NCBI GenBank assembly: GCA_031552355.1
Contig: JAVBMO010000037.1
Location: forward strand, 1-6,865
Origin: JAVBMO01 sp031552355
GTDB taxonomy: Bacteria; Bacteroidota; Bacteroidia; Bacteroidales; P3
Direction of reading: 5' to 3'
Length of the DNA: 6,865 bases
A program made the position numbers and the translations under genes. The number at the start of each line of letters is the position of its first letter. Positions within the stretch are counted from its first letter, which is position 1. Below the pieces are notes generated by a model, which saw only the letters and a program-made list of their open reading frames with translations, searched no databases and was not told the DNA's origin. Positions 1 through 6,720 of the stretch are shown piece by piece.

Positions 1-176
1 TCTTCGCAGTTTACCAAGCGAAGAAAATTTTGATCTTCATCGCCATAAACTTTTGGGACAACAAAAAGGACCTCCATTCCCAAATTTACCATTGCATTGG
101 TCAAACCATAACATGCTGTACCCAACCCACCTGTGATATGGGGCGGAAATTCCCAACCGAACATCAATACTTTCAT
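1..176 (-). CDS. Glycosyltransferase, glycogen/starch synthase-like, N-terminal part (cut by window edge)
   Basis: The ATG lies at 176-174 and the frame stays open to base 1, giving 58 complete codons; the rest lies outside the window. The protein begins MKVLMFGWEFPPHITGGLG, a first beta strand followed by a Gly-rich loop (TGGLG, about residues 15-19). In glycogen and starch synthases this loop helps bind the nucleotide sugar. The segment VEVLFVVPK-like (residues 34-42, MEVLFVVPK) and YGDEDQ then follow, as in Bacteroidota homologues found beside debranching enzymes. It starts 55 bases after the debranching gene stop, with no convincing terminator or promoter between, so the two are probably co-transcribed. 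The likely role is glucan chain synthesis or modification in glycogen metabolism. The donor and product cannot be told from this fragment, and another GT-B glycosyltransferase remains possible. Confidence 0.85.
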   Translation of the reverse strand, partial: MKVLMFGWEFPPHITGGLGTACYGLTNAMVNLGMEVLFVVPKVYGDEDQNFLRLVNCE

Positions 177-231
177 AAGACCAAATTTTAGAGTTCTTTA
201 ATAGTTTTTCTATAGTTTAAACAAATCTGTA

Positions 232-2181
232 TTATTTTTGTTTGCTTAAATCTATCAAGTTTTTCATGCGTAAAATCTCTGCGACACTCCATGCCTGAGA
301 GATGGTTCCGCCAGGCAAATATGGAGGATCCCCATCAAAAACTTCTGAAATGGTTCCAAGTCCTGCTTCCAAAAGAGTTTCTTCGAATCCGTAGTATAAA
401 TCTTCTATGTATGAAAGGCCTGACCTACCATAAACTCTAAGGTACGCTTCGGCAAAATGCCCTAAAAGCCAAGTCCAAACCGTTCCTTGATGATAGGCTG
501 AATCGCGTTCTTCCTGAGGACCGAAATAGTGCCCTTTGTAATTGCAATCTTTGGGTGAAAGCGTGCGCAAACCTCTTGGTGTCAGAAGTTCGGTTTTCAC
601 AATTTCTACTACCATTTGTTGCAACTTTAAACTCAACGGGCTATAAGGCAATGAGGCTGCAAAAACCATATTCGGTCGGATAGAAAAATCTTTATATCCA
701 TTGTTTGCACAATCGGCCAAACAGCCATTTTCTTTAGACCAAAACACACGTTTGAAAGCTTCGGGGAAATCGGCTATCAAGCCTTCCCATTCTTCTACAA
801 AGGCGTTGTCTTTTGCCAACTTGGCCACTTCAATGGAAAACATTACGGCATTGTACCACAACGCATTGATTTCAATAGGCATTCCTATACGTGGCGTAAC
901 GCCTCTCCCGTTTACCATGGCGTCCATCCAAGTAAGGGCTTTACCATCTTGTCCTGCCCAAATAAGTCCTTCGGGAGTTCTATGAATGTTAAAATGAGTA
1001 CCGTTTTTAAAGCCGTTCAGAATCAAAAGCATTTTTTTTCCATATTCTTTCCAAATTTTATCTTTGGTTTGAGTATGTTCCGCATATTGTTGCAAAGCCC
1101 AGAAAAACCACAAAGGCGCATCCACGGAATTATAGGCAGAGTGGTCGCCTTGCCCGATGTTGGGGAATAAAGGCCCATCAAGTTCTTCGAGCATAGTGTC
1201 GATAACCGCTTTGCAGTCAGCTTCTTTTCCTGTGGTTAAAGTTAAACCGGGCAACGAAATAAAGGTGTCGCGCCCCCAACGGCCAAACCATGGAAATCCT
1301 GCAATGACTTCGGTTTTCTTTCCGATTTTTACAATAAAATCTCCTGCTGCCTTTTTCAGGTAGTCTTCCAAATTTTCAATTTTTTGGCACAAAGCAGCTT
1401 CTTTTTCAAAAGTTCTGGAAATACTTATAGGCGTTACTTCTTTTAATCCTACTGAAAAATAAAGTTCATCGCCGGCATTTAATTCTACTTCAAAATTTCC
1501 GGGAGTGTAAAGATCTTCGAGAAAATCGTAACCGCGTTCCATTTCGCGTTCGTATTCAAAATTGTAATACCATGCTGGGTTTTCTTTGAAGGCAGATTTC
1601 ATGGAGGTTTGCATGTAAAGCGGCGTATAATTCTCGTATAAGCAAGAATTGATACCATTTTTACAAGCAGCCACTTCTTTATTGATTTGGTCATTTGCTT
1701 TTGACAATTGATGTACTTGTCGAAAAGCAAGTAGAGGTTTAAGTTTTAACAAAAATTTGAAGTTTGCATCCAAAACCTTGTATTTTATAATGAGGTAATT
1801 CTGATTTTTCGACATTAACAATTGCTTGGACAGCAAAATAGTCCCCACGCGGTAAATATGCGTTTGTACAGGCGAAAAGGTAAATTCTTCTAAATACTTA
1901 TGTCCGTTTGGATACAGGCTATTGTTTTCGTAGCGGTGAAGCGCTAAATTCCATTCCTGTTCGTTTTGTTCTATAGTTTCGTCCAAACTTGATAACAACA
2001 AGTGGTTATCATTATTAAAAGCCGGTTGCGGCGCAATAAAAAGGCCATGATATTTCCTTGTATTGCAGAAAGTTAAACTTGTGGTAGCAAAAGCACCATT
2101 TGAACTGCAATGTAAAATTTCTCTTTCCAGAGAATAAGGGAGAAAAACAAGTTGTTCTTTAGAAAAATTAAGATGTTTCAT
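232..2181 (-). CDS. Glycogen debranching enzyme, amylo-alpha-1,6-glucosidase (GH133-type)
   Basis: This 649-residue cytoplasmic protein has no signal peptide. Residues about 15-270 form the N-terminal beta-rich domain of bacterial debranching enzymes, with the signature NGAFATTSLTFCNTRKYHG (residues 28-46). Residues about 275-640 form the (alpha/alpha)6 catalytic domain: GFPWFGRWGRDTFISLPG (295-312), NIGQGDHSAYNSVDAPLWF (341-359), TWMDA (417-421), ERDSAYHQGTVWTWLLGHF (558-576) and SEVFDG (612-617). D420 and the acids of SEVFDG are candidate catalytic residues by position in conserved motifs; this is inference. The family hydrolyses alpha-1,6 glucosidic branch points of glycogen. The length is normal for bacterial members, and there is no separate 4-alpha-glucanotransferase domain as in eukaryotic debranching enzymes. 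The ATG at 2181 has no Shine-Dalgarno sequence, usual for this phylum, but lies about 75 bases below a strong promoter match. The glycosyltransferase gene follows in the same direction. Confidence 0.95.
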   Translation of the reverse strand: MKHLNFSKEQLVFLPYSLEREILHCSSNGAFATTSLTFCNTRKYHGLFIAPQPAFNNDNHLLLSSLDETIEQNEQEWNLALHRYENNSLYPNGHKYLEEFTFSPVQTHIYRVGTILLSKQLLMSKNQNYLIIKYKVLDANFKFLLKLKPLLAFRQVHQLSKANDQINKEVAACKNGINSCLYENYTPLYMQTSMKSAFKENPAWYYNFEYEREMERGYDFLEDLYTPGNFEVELNAGDELYFSVGLKEVTPISISRTFEKEAALCQKIENLEDYLKKAAGDFIVKIGKKTEVIAGFPWFGRWGRDTFISLPGLTLTTGKEADCKAVIDTMLEELDGPLFPNIGQGDHSAYNSVDAPLWFFWALQQYAEHTQTKDKIWKEYGKKMLLILNGFKNGTHFNIHRTPEGLIWAGQDGKALTWMDAMVNGRGVTPRIGMPIEINALWYNAVMFSIEVAKLAKDNAFVEEWEGLIADFPEAFKRVFWSKENGCLADCANNGYKDFSIRPNMVFAASLPYSPLSLKLQQMVVEIVKTELLTPRGLRTLSPKDCNYKGHYFGPQEERDSAYHQGTVWTWLLGHFAEAYLRVYGRSGLSYIEDLYYGFEETLLEAGLGTISEVFDGDPPYLPGGTISQAWSVAEILRMKNLIDLSKQK

Positions 2182-2257
2182 GGTTTATGTTTGGATTTGG
2201 CGTTTAAGAAACAATATAGAGTATTTTTTGTTGGGGAAAAGTATCAAGTTGTGCTTG

Positions 2258-2288
2258 CAAATATAATTAATTTTAATTAAAAAACAAA
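2258..2288 (-). promoter_or_regulatory. Bacteroidota-type promoter for the debranching enzyme operon
   Basis: On the minus strand there is a -33 element TTTG (2288-2285), a 19-base spacer and a -7 element TATATTTG (2265-2258), which fits the phylum consensus TAnnTTTG exactly. The arrangement is that recognised by the primary sigma factor of Bacteroides and relatives. Transcription would start near 2250, leaving a leader of about 70 bases before the ATG at 2181. The motif sits in the only sizeable spacer between the trk operon and the glycogen genes, which is where a promoter is expected. I see no clear operator or folded leader around it. Confidence 0.7.
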
Positions 2289-2297
2289 GAAGAAAAT

Positions 2298-2338
2298 AAA
2301 AAAAATCTGTTACAGCTATTTTTTTTATAAATACCTGT
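2298..2338 (-). terminator. Candidate intrinsic terminator of the trk operon
   Basis: Beginning 32 bases after the stop of the second trkH, the minus strand has arms ACAGGTATTT (2338-2329) and AAATAGCTGT (2321-2312). They pair at nine of ten positions, with one G-G mismatch and a 7-base A-rich loop. After six further bases comes a run of eight T (2305-2298). The stem is AT-rich and the T run is not directly attached, so it is a weak terminator at best. Its position between the trk operon and the next promoter supports the call. Confidence 0.3.
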
Positions 2339-2370
2339 GTATTAAAATATTTTCTAAATGGATAGCATTT

Positions 2371-3819
2371 TTATTTTTTCCAGTATGGCGGGAAGAACAA
2401 AATAAGCACAGTCATAAGTTCCAAACGTCCTACCAGCATAAGGGCAGAAAAAATCCATTGAGCTGTATGGGAAAAGTGAATATAATTCCCAAATCCACCG
2501 CTTTCGCCAAAGCCCGGCCCATAGCTACACATGGCAGTGATAGCAGCCCCCATGGCTTCCACGGCATCTACACCTGAAAGAATAAGGGCCAATGTTCCGG
2601 CAACGAAAACACCTACGTATATCAAAAAGAATGCCAAAGCATTTCCTATGGCATTTTCAGAAAGGATTTTTTTATTCATACGAATTGGCAAAACCGCCTT
2701 TGGATGTACGATATTGGCCAAAACATGCCGGCAATTTTTAAATAAAATAACAATCCGGATAATTTTAATTCCTCCTGCCGTAGATCCGGCCATCCCGCCT
2801 CCAAACATCAGAATGAGAAAAATAAAAGAAATGGCAGGCGCCCACAAAGTATAATCCGCCGAAACGAAACCTGTAGTAGAAGCCACACTTGCCACTTGGA
2901 AAAACCCATGCCGGATGGATTCTTCCCATCCATAATTAGTTGTTTGGTGCAAAATAGCGATAACCAAAATACTTGAAATCAAAATAATGGAAAGGTAAAT
3001 ACGCCATTCTTCATCTTTCAAAACACTTTTAATCCGGCCTTTTAACAAAAAATAGTTGAGCGAATAGTTCCATGCAGCCACAATCATTGAAATAGCCAAT
3101 ACATATTGCGCAAAGGGCGGATAACTTGCAACACCATCGGATTTTATTCCAAATCCACCACTGGATACGGCCGAAAAAGCATGTGTAAAAGCTTCAAAGA
3201 GATTCATTCCACCAATTATCAAAAAGATAATGGTCCCGAATGTCATAATAGCATAAGTAAGCCAAATACGCCGGGCTGAGGTAATTAAATGTGGGTGTAT
3301 CTTATCTTTCGACGGACCTGAAACTTCAGCAGAATAAAGGCTCATGCTGTTGATACCCAAAAAAGGAACAAAGGCTACCACCAGCACAATCATACCCATA
3401 CCGCCAATCCATTGGCTTAGCGAACGCCAAAAAACAATTCCTTTGGGCGCAACCTCAATGTCGGGAATAACACTGGCGCCGGTGGTCGTAAAGCCTGACA
3501 TGGCTTCGACAAAAGCGCCGGAAAAATCCGGAATGGTTTCACTAAGCAGATAGGGCAAGGTGCCGAAACAGGATGCAATAATCCAGATAAATGTAACAGT
3601 AAAAAAGGCAATCCGCTTATTAATGTGTTTGGGATGTTTTCTGAAAACAAGAAAAAGTAACGCACCAACACAAAAAGTAATCCCCGATGAAAGGATAATA
3701 GCATGGGCATCGGAACCACCGTAATGATACGACGCAGGCAGACAAAGCAGCATGCAAAGGCCTTCTACTGCCAAAATCATTCCAAAAAGGTGAAAAACAA
3801 ATTTCATTTGCTGTGCCAT
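2371..3819 (-). CDS. trkH: Potassium uptake channel TrkH, second copy
   Basis: With the ATG at 3819 the protein has 482 residues, standard for TrkH. It is an integral inner-membrane K+ channel subunit made of four M1-pore-M2 repeats. The four pore/filter segments are visible: TTTGAS (111-116), VSSGGFG (218-224), ASTTGF (313-318) and CSYGPG (431-436), each with its filter glycine (G114, G221, G317, G434). Other family signatures are FWRSLSQWIGGMG (130-142) and MAGSTAGGIKIIR (343-355), and a C-terminal helix with GRLE (464-467). The frame is open back to 3891, but that would overlap the upstream gene by 65 bases. The ATG at 3819 follows the upstream stop by 7 bases and is preferred; 3807 is an alternative giving MKFVFHLFGM. 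It is a diverged paralogue of the preceding trkH, not a recent duplicate. Its partner is presumably the TrkA encoded two genes upstream. Confidence 0.93.
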   Translation of the reverse strand: MAQQMKFVFHLFGMILAVEGLCMLLCLPASYHYGGSDAHAIILSSGITFCVGALLFLVFRKHPKHINKRIAFFTVTFIWIIASCFGTLPYLLSETIPDFSGAFVEAMSGFTTTGASVIPDIEVAPKGIVFWRSLSQWIGGMGMIVLVVAFVPFLGINSMSLYSAEVSGPSKDKIHPHLITSARRIWLTYAIMTFGTIIFLIIGGMNLFEAFTHAFSAVSSGGFGIKSDGVASYPPFAQYVLAISMIVAAWNYSLNYFLLKGRIKSVLKDEEWRIYLSIILISSILVIAILHQTTNYGWEESIRHGFFQVASVASTTGFVSADYTLWAPAISFIFLILMFGGGMAGSTAGGIKIIRIVILFKNCRHVLANIVHPKAVLPIRMNKKILSENAIGNALAFFLIYVGVFVAGTLALILSGVDAVEAMGAAITAMCSYGPGFGESGGFGNYIHFSHTAQWIFSALMLVGRLELMTVLILFFPPYWKK

Positions 3820-3829
3820 ATCTTTCTCA
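3820..3829 (-). promoter_or_regulatory. Stop/ribosome-binding junction that fixes the second trkH start
   Basis: The minus strand reads TGAGAAAGAT immediately before ATG: the TGA stop of the upstream trkH (3829-3827), then purine-rich GAAAGAT, then the start codon at 3819. The purine stretch is closer to the ATG than a classical Shine-Dalgarno sequence. Ribosomes ending the first trkH could pass directly to the second by translational coupling, which is inference. Confidence 0.4.
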
Positions 3830-5290
3830 GGATTTCCAAAATGAAGGTGAAAACAATGCCACAATGGCAAAAACTTCCAAGCGTCCGGCAAGCATTAAAA
3901 TAGATAGAATCCATTTCTCAATGGAAATTAAATCCGTAAAATTACATTCAGGACACAAATTTACAACCGCAGGCCCTATGTTTCCCAGCGAAGCAGCAGA
4001 CAAACTCAAGGCTGTGCGCATGCCTTCGCCACAAAGTGTTAGCAGAAAGCCCCCGGCCATGGCAAAAAGTATATACATAAAGAAAAACGCAAAAACCGTG
4101 TTCAATACTTCCGGACGCAATATGACGCCATCATTTTTTACAGGAATAATTGCCCGTGGATGAAGTTGTTTTTTAAACTGTGAAAAAAGATACTTCAAAA
4201 GTAACGTAACCCTTGTAATTTTAATTCCCCCAGAGGTTGAACCCGCACATCCGCCCATAAACATCAAAGGGAACAGAATCACAGGCAATAAATTTCCCCA
4301 CGACACAGATGCAGGAATTACATATCCTGTAGTGGAAACAATGGAAATAATGGTAAAGCAGGCATGCTGGAAAGAACCGCCCGGTTTTCCGCCAAGCGCA
4401 AGGGAGCCTACAAAAAGAATTCCAATATACACCAAAATGATTCTAATATACCACCGGAATTGTTCGTCTTTCCAAAGCTTTAGCGGATGACCCGAAAAAA
4501 GGAGAAAAAGCAGGCCAAGATTTATTCCTGAAAAGAACATGAAAACTGCAATAACATTTTGAGAATACGTCGAAAAGCAAGCAAGCCCTATGTTTTTGGT
4601 AGAAAATCCCCCTGTGGAAATCGTACTCATGGCATGGCAAACCGAATCGAAAATATTCATGTCGCCAAAAGCCAGAAAAACAAATAAAACAACTGTAAGA
4701 ATTAAATAAAGCCCTAAAAATTCGCGTGTTACTTGAATGATTTTAGGATGAAATTTAGGTTTCAAAGGGCCGGAAATTTCTGCAATATAAAGGTGCTGAG
4801 CGCCATGCCGCAATTGTTTTACCAAAATAATGGTAAACATGGCAAGCCCGCCACCACCCACCCATTGCGACAAGCTTCGCCAAAGCAGGATGCCACGGCT
4901 TTGTGCTTCTACATTTTTGAAAATGGTTGCTCCGGTGGAAGTAAAACCCGACATAGACTCAAAAAAAGCATCGCTGAAACCGCTTACAGATTGCGAAAGC
5001 AGAAAGGGAAGGCTTCCGGCCAAAGGCACAAAAATCCACATGAGAGCGACAATAAAAAAACCTTCTTTCCGCAGAATAGGCACATTGTTTTTTTGCCGGC
5101 AAACCATGCGAAGTAAAAATCCCGAAAAAAGCGTAATGGCCGACGAAGCCCCAAAAGCTAAAGCCTCATTCATTTCGCCGGTAAAAAGAGTAAACAGCAT
5201 TGGAATCCACATAAGAAACCCTGTTCCCCAAAGGATATGCCCTATGGCAGCCAAGATAAGGCGGAAATTCAAATACTGCGCATGTTTCAT
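3827..5290 (-). CDS. trkH: Potassium uptake channel TrkH, first copy
   Basis: This 487-residue integral membrane protein is the first of two tandem TrkH subunits. The four pore/filter segments are TSTGAT (117-122), ISTGGFS (224-230), VSTTGY (318-323) and LGNIGPA (435-441), with all four filter glycines present (G120, G227, G322, G439). LLWRSLSQWVGGGG (135-148) and CAGSTSGGIKITR (348-360) are further TrkH signatures, and the last helix carries AGRLE (468-472). The start MKHAQYL lies 3 bases after the trkA stop, so it is surely translated from the same message. Compared with its neighbour it keeps the commoner STGGFS and NxGP forms of filters 2 and 4, but ends the last filter in GPAVVN rather than GPGFGE. 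It also has a CPEC motif (446-449) in the loop after that filter. K+ uptake gated by TrkA is the family role; whether Na+ or H+ is also carried cannot be read from the sequence. Confidence 0.94.
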   Translation of the reverse strand: MKHAQYLNFRLILAAIGHILWGTGFLMWIPMLFTLFTGEMNEALAFGASSAITLFSGFLLRMVCRQKNNVPILRKEGFFIVALMWIFVPLAGSLPFLLSQSVSGFSDAFFESMSGFTSTGATIFKNVEAQSRGILLWRSLSQWVGGGGLAMFTIILVKQLRHGAQHLYIAEISGPLKPKFHPKIIQVTREFLGLYLILTVVLFVFLAFGDMNIFDSVCHAMSTISTGGFSTKNIGLACFSTYSQNVIAVFMFFSGINLGLLFLLFSGHPLKLWKDEQFRWYIRIILVYIGILFVGSLALGGKPGGSFQHACFTIISIVSTTGYVIPASVSWGNLLPVILFPLMFMGGCAGSTSGGIKITRVTLLLKYLFSQFKKQLHPRAIIPVKNDGVILRPEVLNTVFAFFFMYILFAMAGGFLLTLCGEGMRTALSLSAASLGNIGPAVVNLCPECNFTDLISIEKWILSILMLAGRLEVFAIVALFSPSFWKS

Positions 5291-5293
5291 ACG

Positions 5294-6634
5294 TTAGTTA
5301 AAAAGTTTTGCCAATTCCGAAATGGATTGAGGAATGGTGAACGCCACCACTTTGTCGCCGGCCTGAATCTGAGATGCCTGCCGGGCAATAAAAGCATCAT
5401 TGTCACGGATAATACCGCCAATGGTGGTTCCTTGCGGCAGTTTCAAATCACTGATTTTTTTCTTAGTAGCAGGGGAATCCTTATGAACAATAAATTCTAT
5501 AGCTTCTGCATTGGTACCGCTCAACCATTTGCTGGCATTGACTTCTGCTTGCAAAGTAAAGCGGGCAATATAGCTTGCCGTAATCAATTTTTTATTAATA
5601 ATGGTATCAATTCCAATATCTTGCGAAAGGTCTATAAAATCAATATTTTCCACCAAAGCGATGGTCTTCTTTACACCATGTTTGCGAGCATGGAGGCACG
5701 TTAGAATATTGGTTTCTGTGGAATCGGTAACCGCAATAAAAGCGTCGGTATTGGCAATGCCTTCGTCTTCCAAAAGGTCTATGTTGGTGGCATCGCCATG
5801 AATAATCAAAGTTTTGGTAAGGTGTTCGGCCAAAGTATAACAACGTTCTTTGTCGGAGTCAATCATTTTTATCGACATGCGTTTTTCCAAATTCTTGGCT
5901 GTTTTAGTGCCAATCCGTCCGCCACCGGCAATAATGGCAGATTTAATACGCAAATCGGATTTTCCCAACAACGATTGAACTTCTTCGAAAGCCGAAGGTT
6001 TGGCTATTACATAAACCAAGTCGTTTTTTTGGAAAATGTCTTCGCCTTTGGGGATAATGGTTTTGCCGTTCCTGACCAAAGCAATGGTTTTGGCTTCCAT
6101 GTCAGGGTGTTCGCTTCCCACCTGGCGGAAAGTTTTGTGCAGAACTTTGGTATTGTCTTCCACCCGCAAAAGGTATATAGTGAGCAATCCATCCGAAAAG
6201 TCGAAAATTTCGGTAGCAGCACTGTTATTCAACAAATTCACTATTTCTTTTGCCGCAATCCGCTCAGGACAAACCATTTCATCGATGCCCAAGCCACGGA
6301 AAAAAGATTTATTTTCCCGCGTCAGAAACTCAATATTGTTGATGCGGGCAATGGTGCGTTGCGCACCAAGTTTTTTCCCCAGAATGCAAGTCAGCAAATT
6401 GATGGTTTCGTCATGCAAAACAGAAATCAACAGGTCTGCGTTGGCACAATCGGCTTCCTTGAGTACATTGGGCGAAGTGGAATTTCCTGCAATGGTCAAT
6501 AAATCTGTTTCAGATTCAATCATTTGCAGAAGTTCCTTGTGTGGATCCACCACCACAATGTTATGTTCTAATTCTGTAAGCGAACTGGCAAGGTGAAAAC
6601 CCACTTCGCCATCACCGGCAATAATAATGTTCAT
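5294..6634 (-). CDS. trkA: Trk potassium uptake regulator TrkA
   Basis: This 446-residue cytoplasmic protein has the full double architecture of TrkA: RCK_N 1 (about 1-130), RCK_C 1 (about 140-222), RCK_N 2 (about 231-350) and RCK_C 2 (about 372-446). The Rossmann glycine loops are GDGEVG (7-12) and GGGRIG (237-242). Acidic residues D30 and D259 close the second beta strand of each, where the nucleotide ribose is bound. HGDAT (279-283) marks the second domain, while the equivalent site in the first reads AGNST (49-53). In the family, NAD(H) and ATP/ADP binding to a TrkA ring gates TrkH. The ATG at 6634 follows an AT-rich leader with no Shine-Dalgarno sequence. It is the first gene of a trkA-trkH-trkH operon. 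The length is normal and nothing is truncated. Confidence 0.95.
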   Translation of the reverse strand: MNIIIAGDGEVGFHLASSLTELEHNIVVVDPHKELLQMIESETDLLTIAGNSTSPNVLKEADCANADLLISVLHDETINLLTCILGKKLGAQRTIARINNIEFLTRENKSFFRGLGIDEMVCPERIAAKEIVNLLNNSAATEIFDFSDGLLTIYLLRVEDNTKVLHKTFRQVGSEHPDMEAKTIALVRNGKTIIPKGEDIFQKNDLVYVIAKPSAFEEVQSLLGKSDLRIKSAIIAGGGRIGTKTAKNLEKRMSIKMIDSDKERCYTLAEHLTKTLIIHGDATNIDLLEDEGIANTDAFIAVTDSTETNILTCLHARKHGVKKTIALVENIDFIDLSQDIGIDTIINKKLITASYIARFTLQAEVNASKWLSGTNAEAIEFIVHKDSPATKKKISDLKLPQGTTIGGIIRDNDAFIARQASQIQAGDKVVAFTIPQSISELAKLFN

Positions 6635-6657
6635 TATTAAATATTATAAAAAGGGTA

Positions 6658-6665
6658 CAAATTTA
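6658..6665 (-). promoter_or_regulatory. Possible -7 promoter element of the trk operon
   Basis: The minus strand has TAAATTTG at 6665-6658, an exact match to the Bacteroidota -7 consensus TAnnTTTG, ending 23 bases before the trkA ATG. No TTTG is present at the expected distance upstream, so half of the promoter is missing. The leader would be very short (about 15-20 bases). It could be a genuine weak promoter or a chance match in AT-rich DNA. If it is false, trkA must be transcribed from within or beyond the mobile-element remnant. Confidence 0.35.
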
Positions 6666-6720
6666 AGGATAAACTCTAAACCGTGAGTATATCTCATGAA
6701 CTTTTTATTCAAGAAAAACT

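Noticed and set aside
177..231. Possible separate promoter or terminator between the debranching enzyme and glycosyltransferase genes.
   Set aside because: The 55 bases contain only a 4-base hairpin (ATAG/CTAT) and a near-miss TAAAATTTG with a wrong internal spacing. Co-transcription is the simpler reading.
2330..2343. Small hairpin AATAC-CTGT-GTATT after the second trkH.
   Set aside because: A 5-base AT-rich stem with no T run directly after it on either strand. It overlaps the longer candidate terminator, which fits better.
3820..3891. N-terminal extension of the second TrkH.
   Set aside because: It overlaps the upstream trkH coding region in a different frame, is unlike a TrkH N-terminus, and a better-placed ATG exists at 3819.
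5798..6502. A 234-codon open frame on the plus strand opposite trkA.
   Set aside because: It lies wholly within the antisense of a clear TrkA gene and has a composition typical of a shadow frame, with no recognisable domain. The same applies to the other plus-strand frames opposite the trkH genes and the debranching gene.
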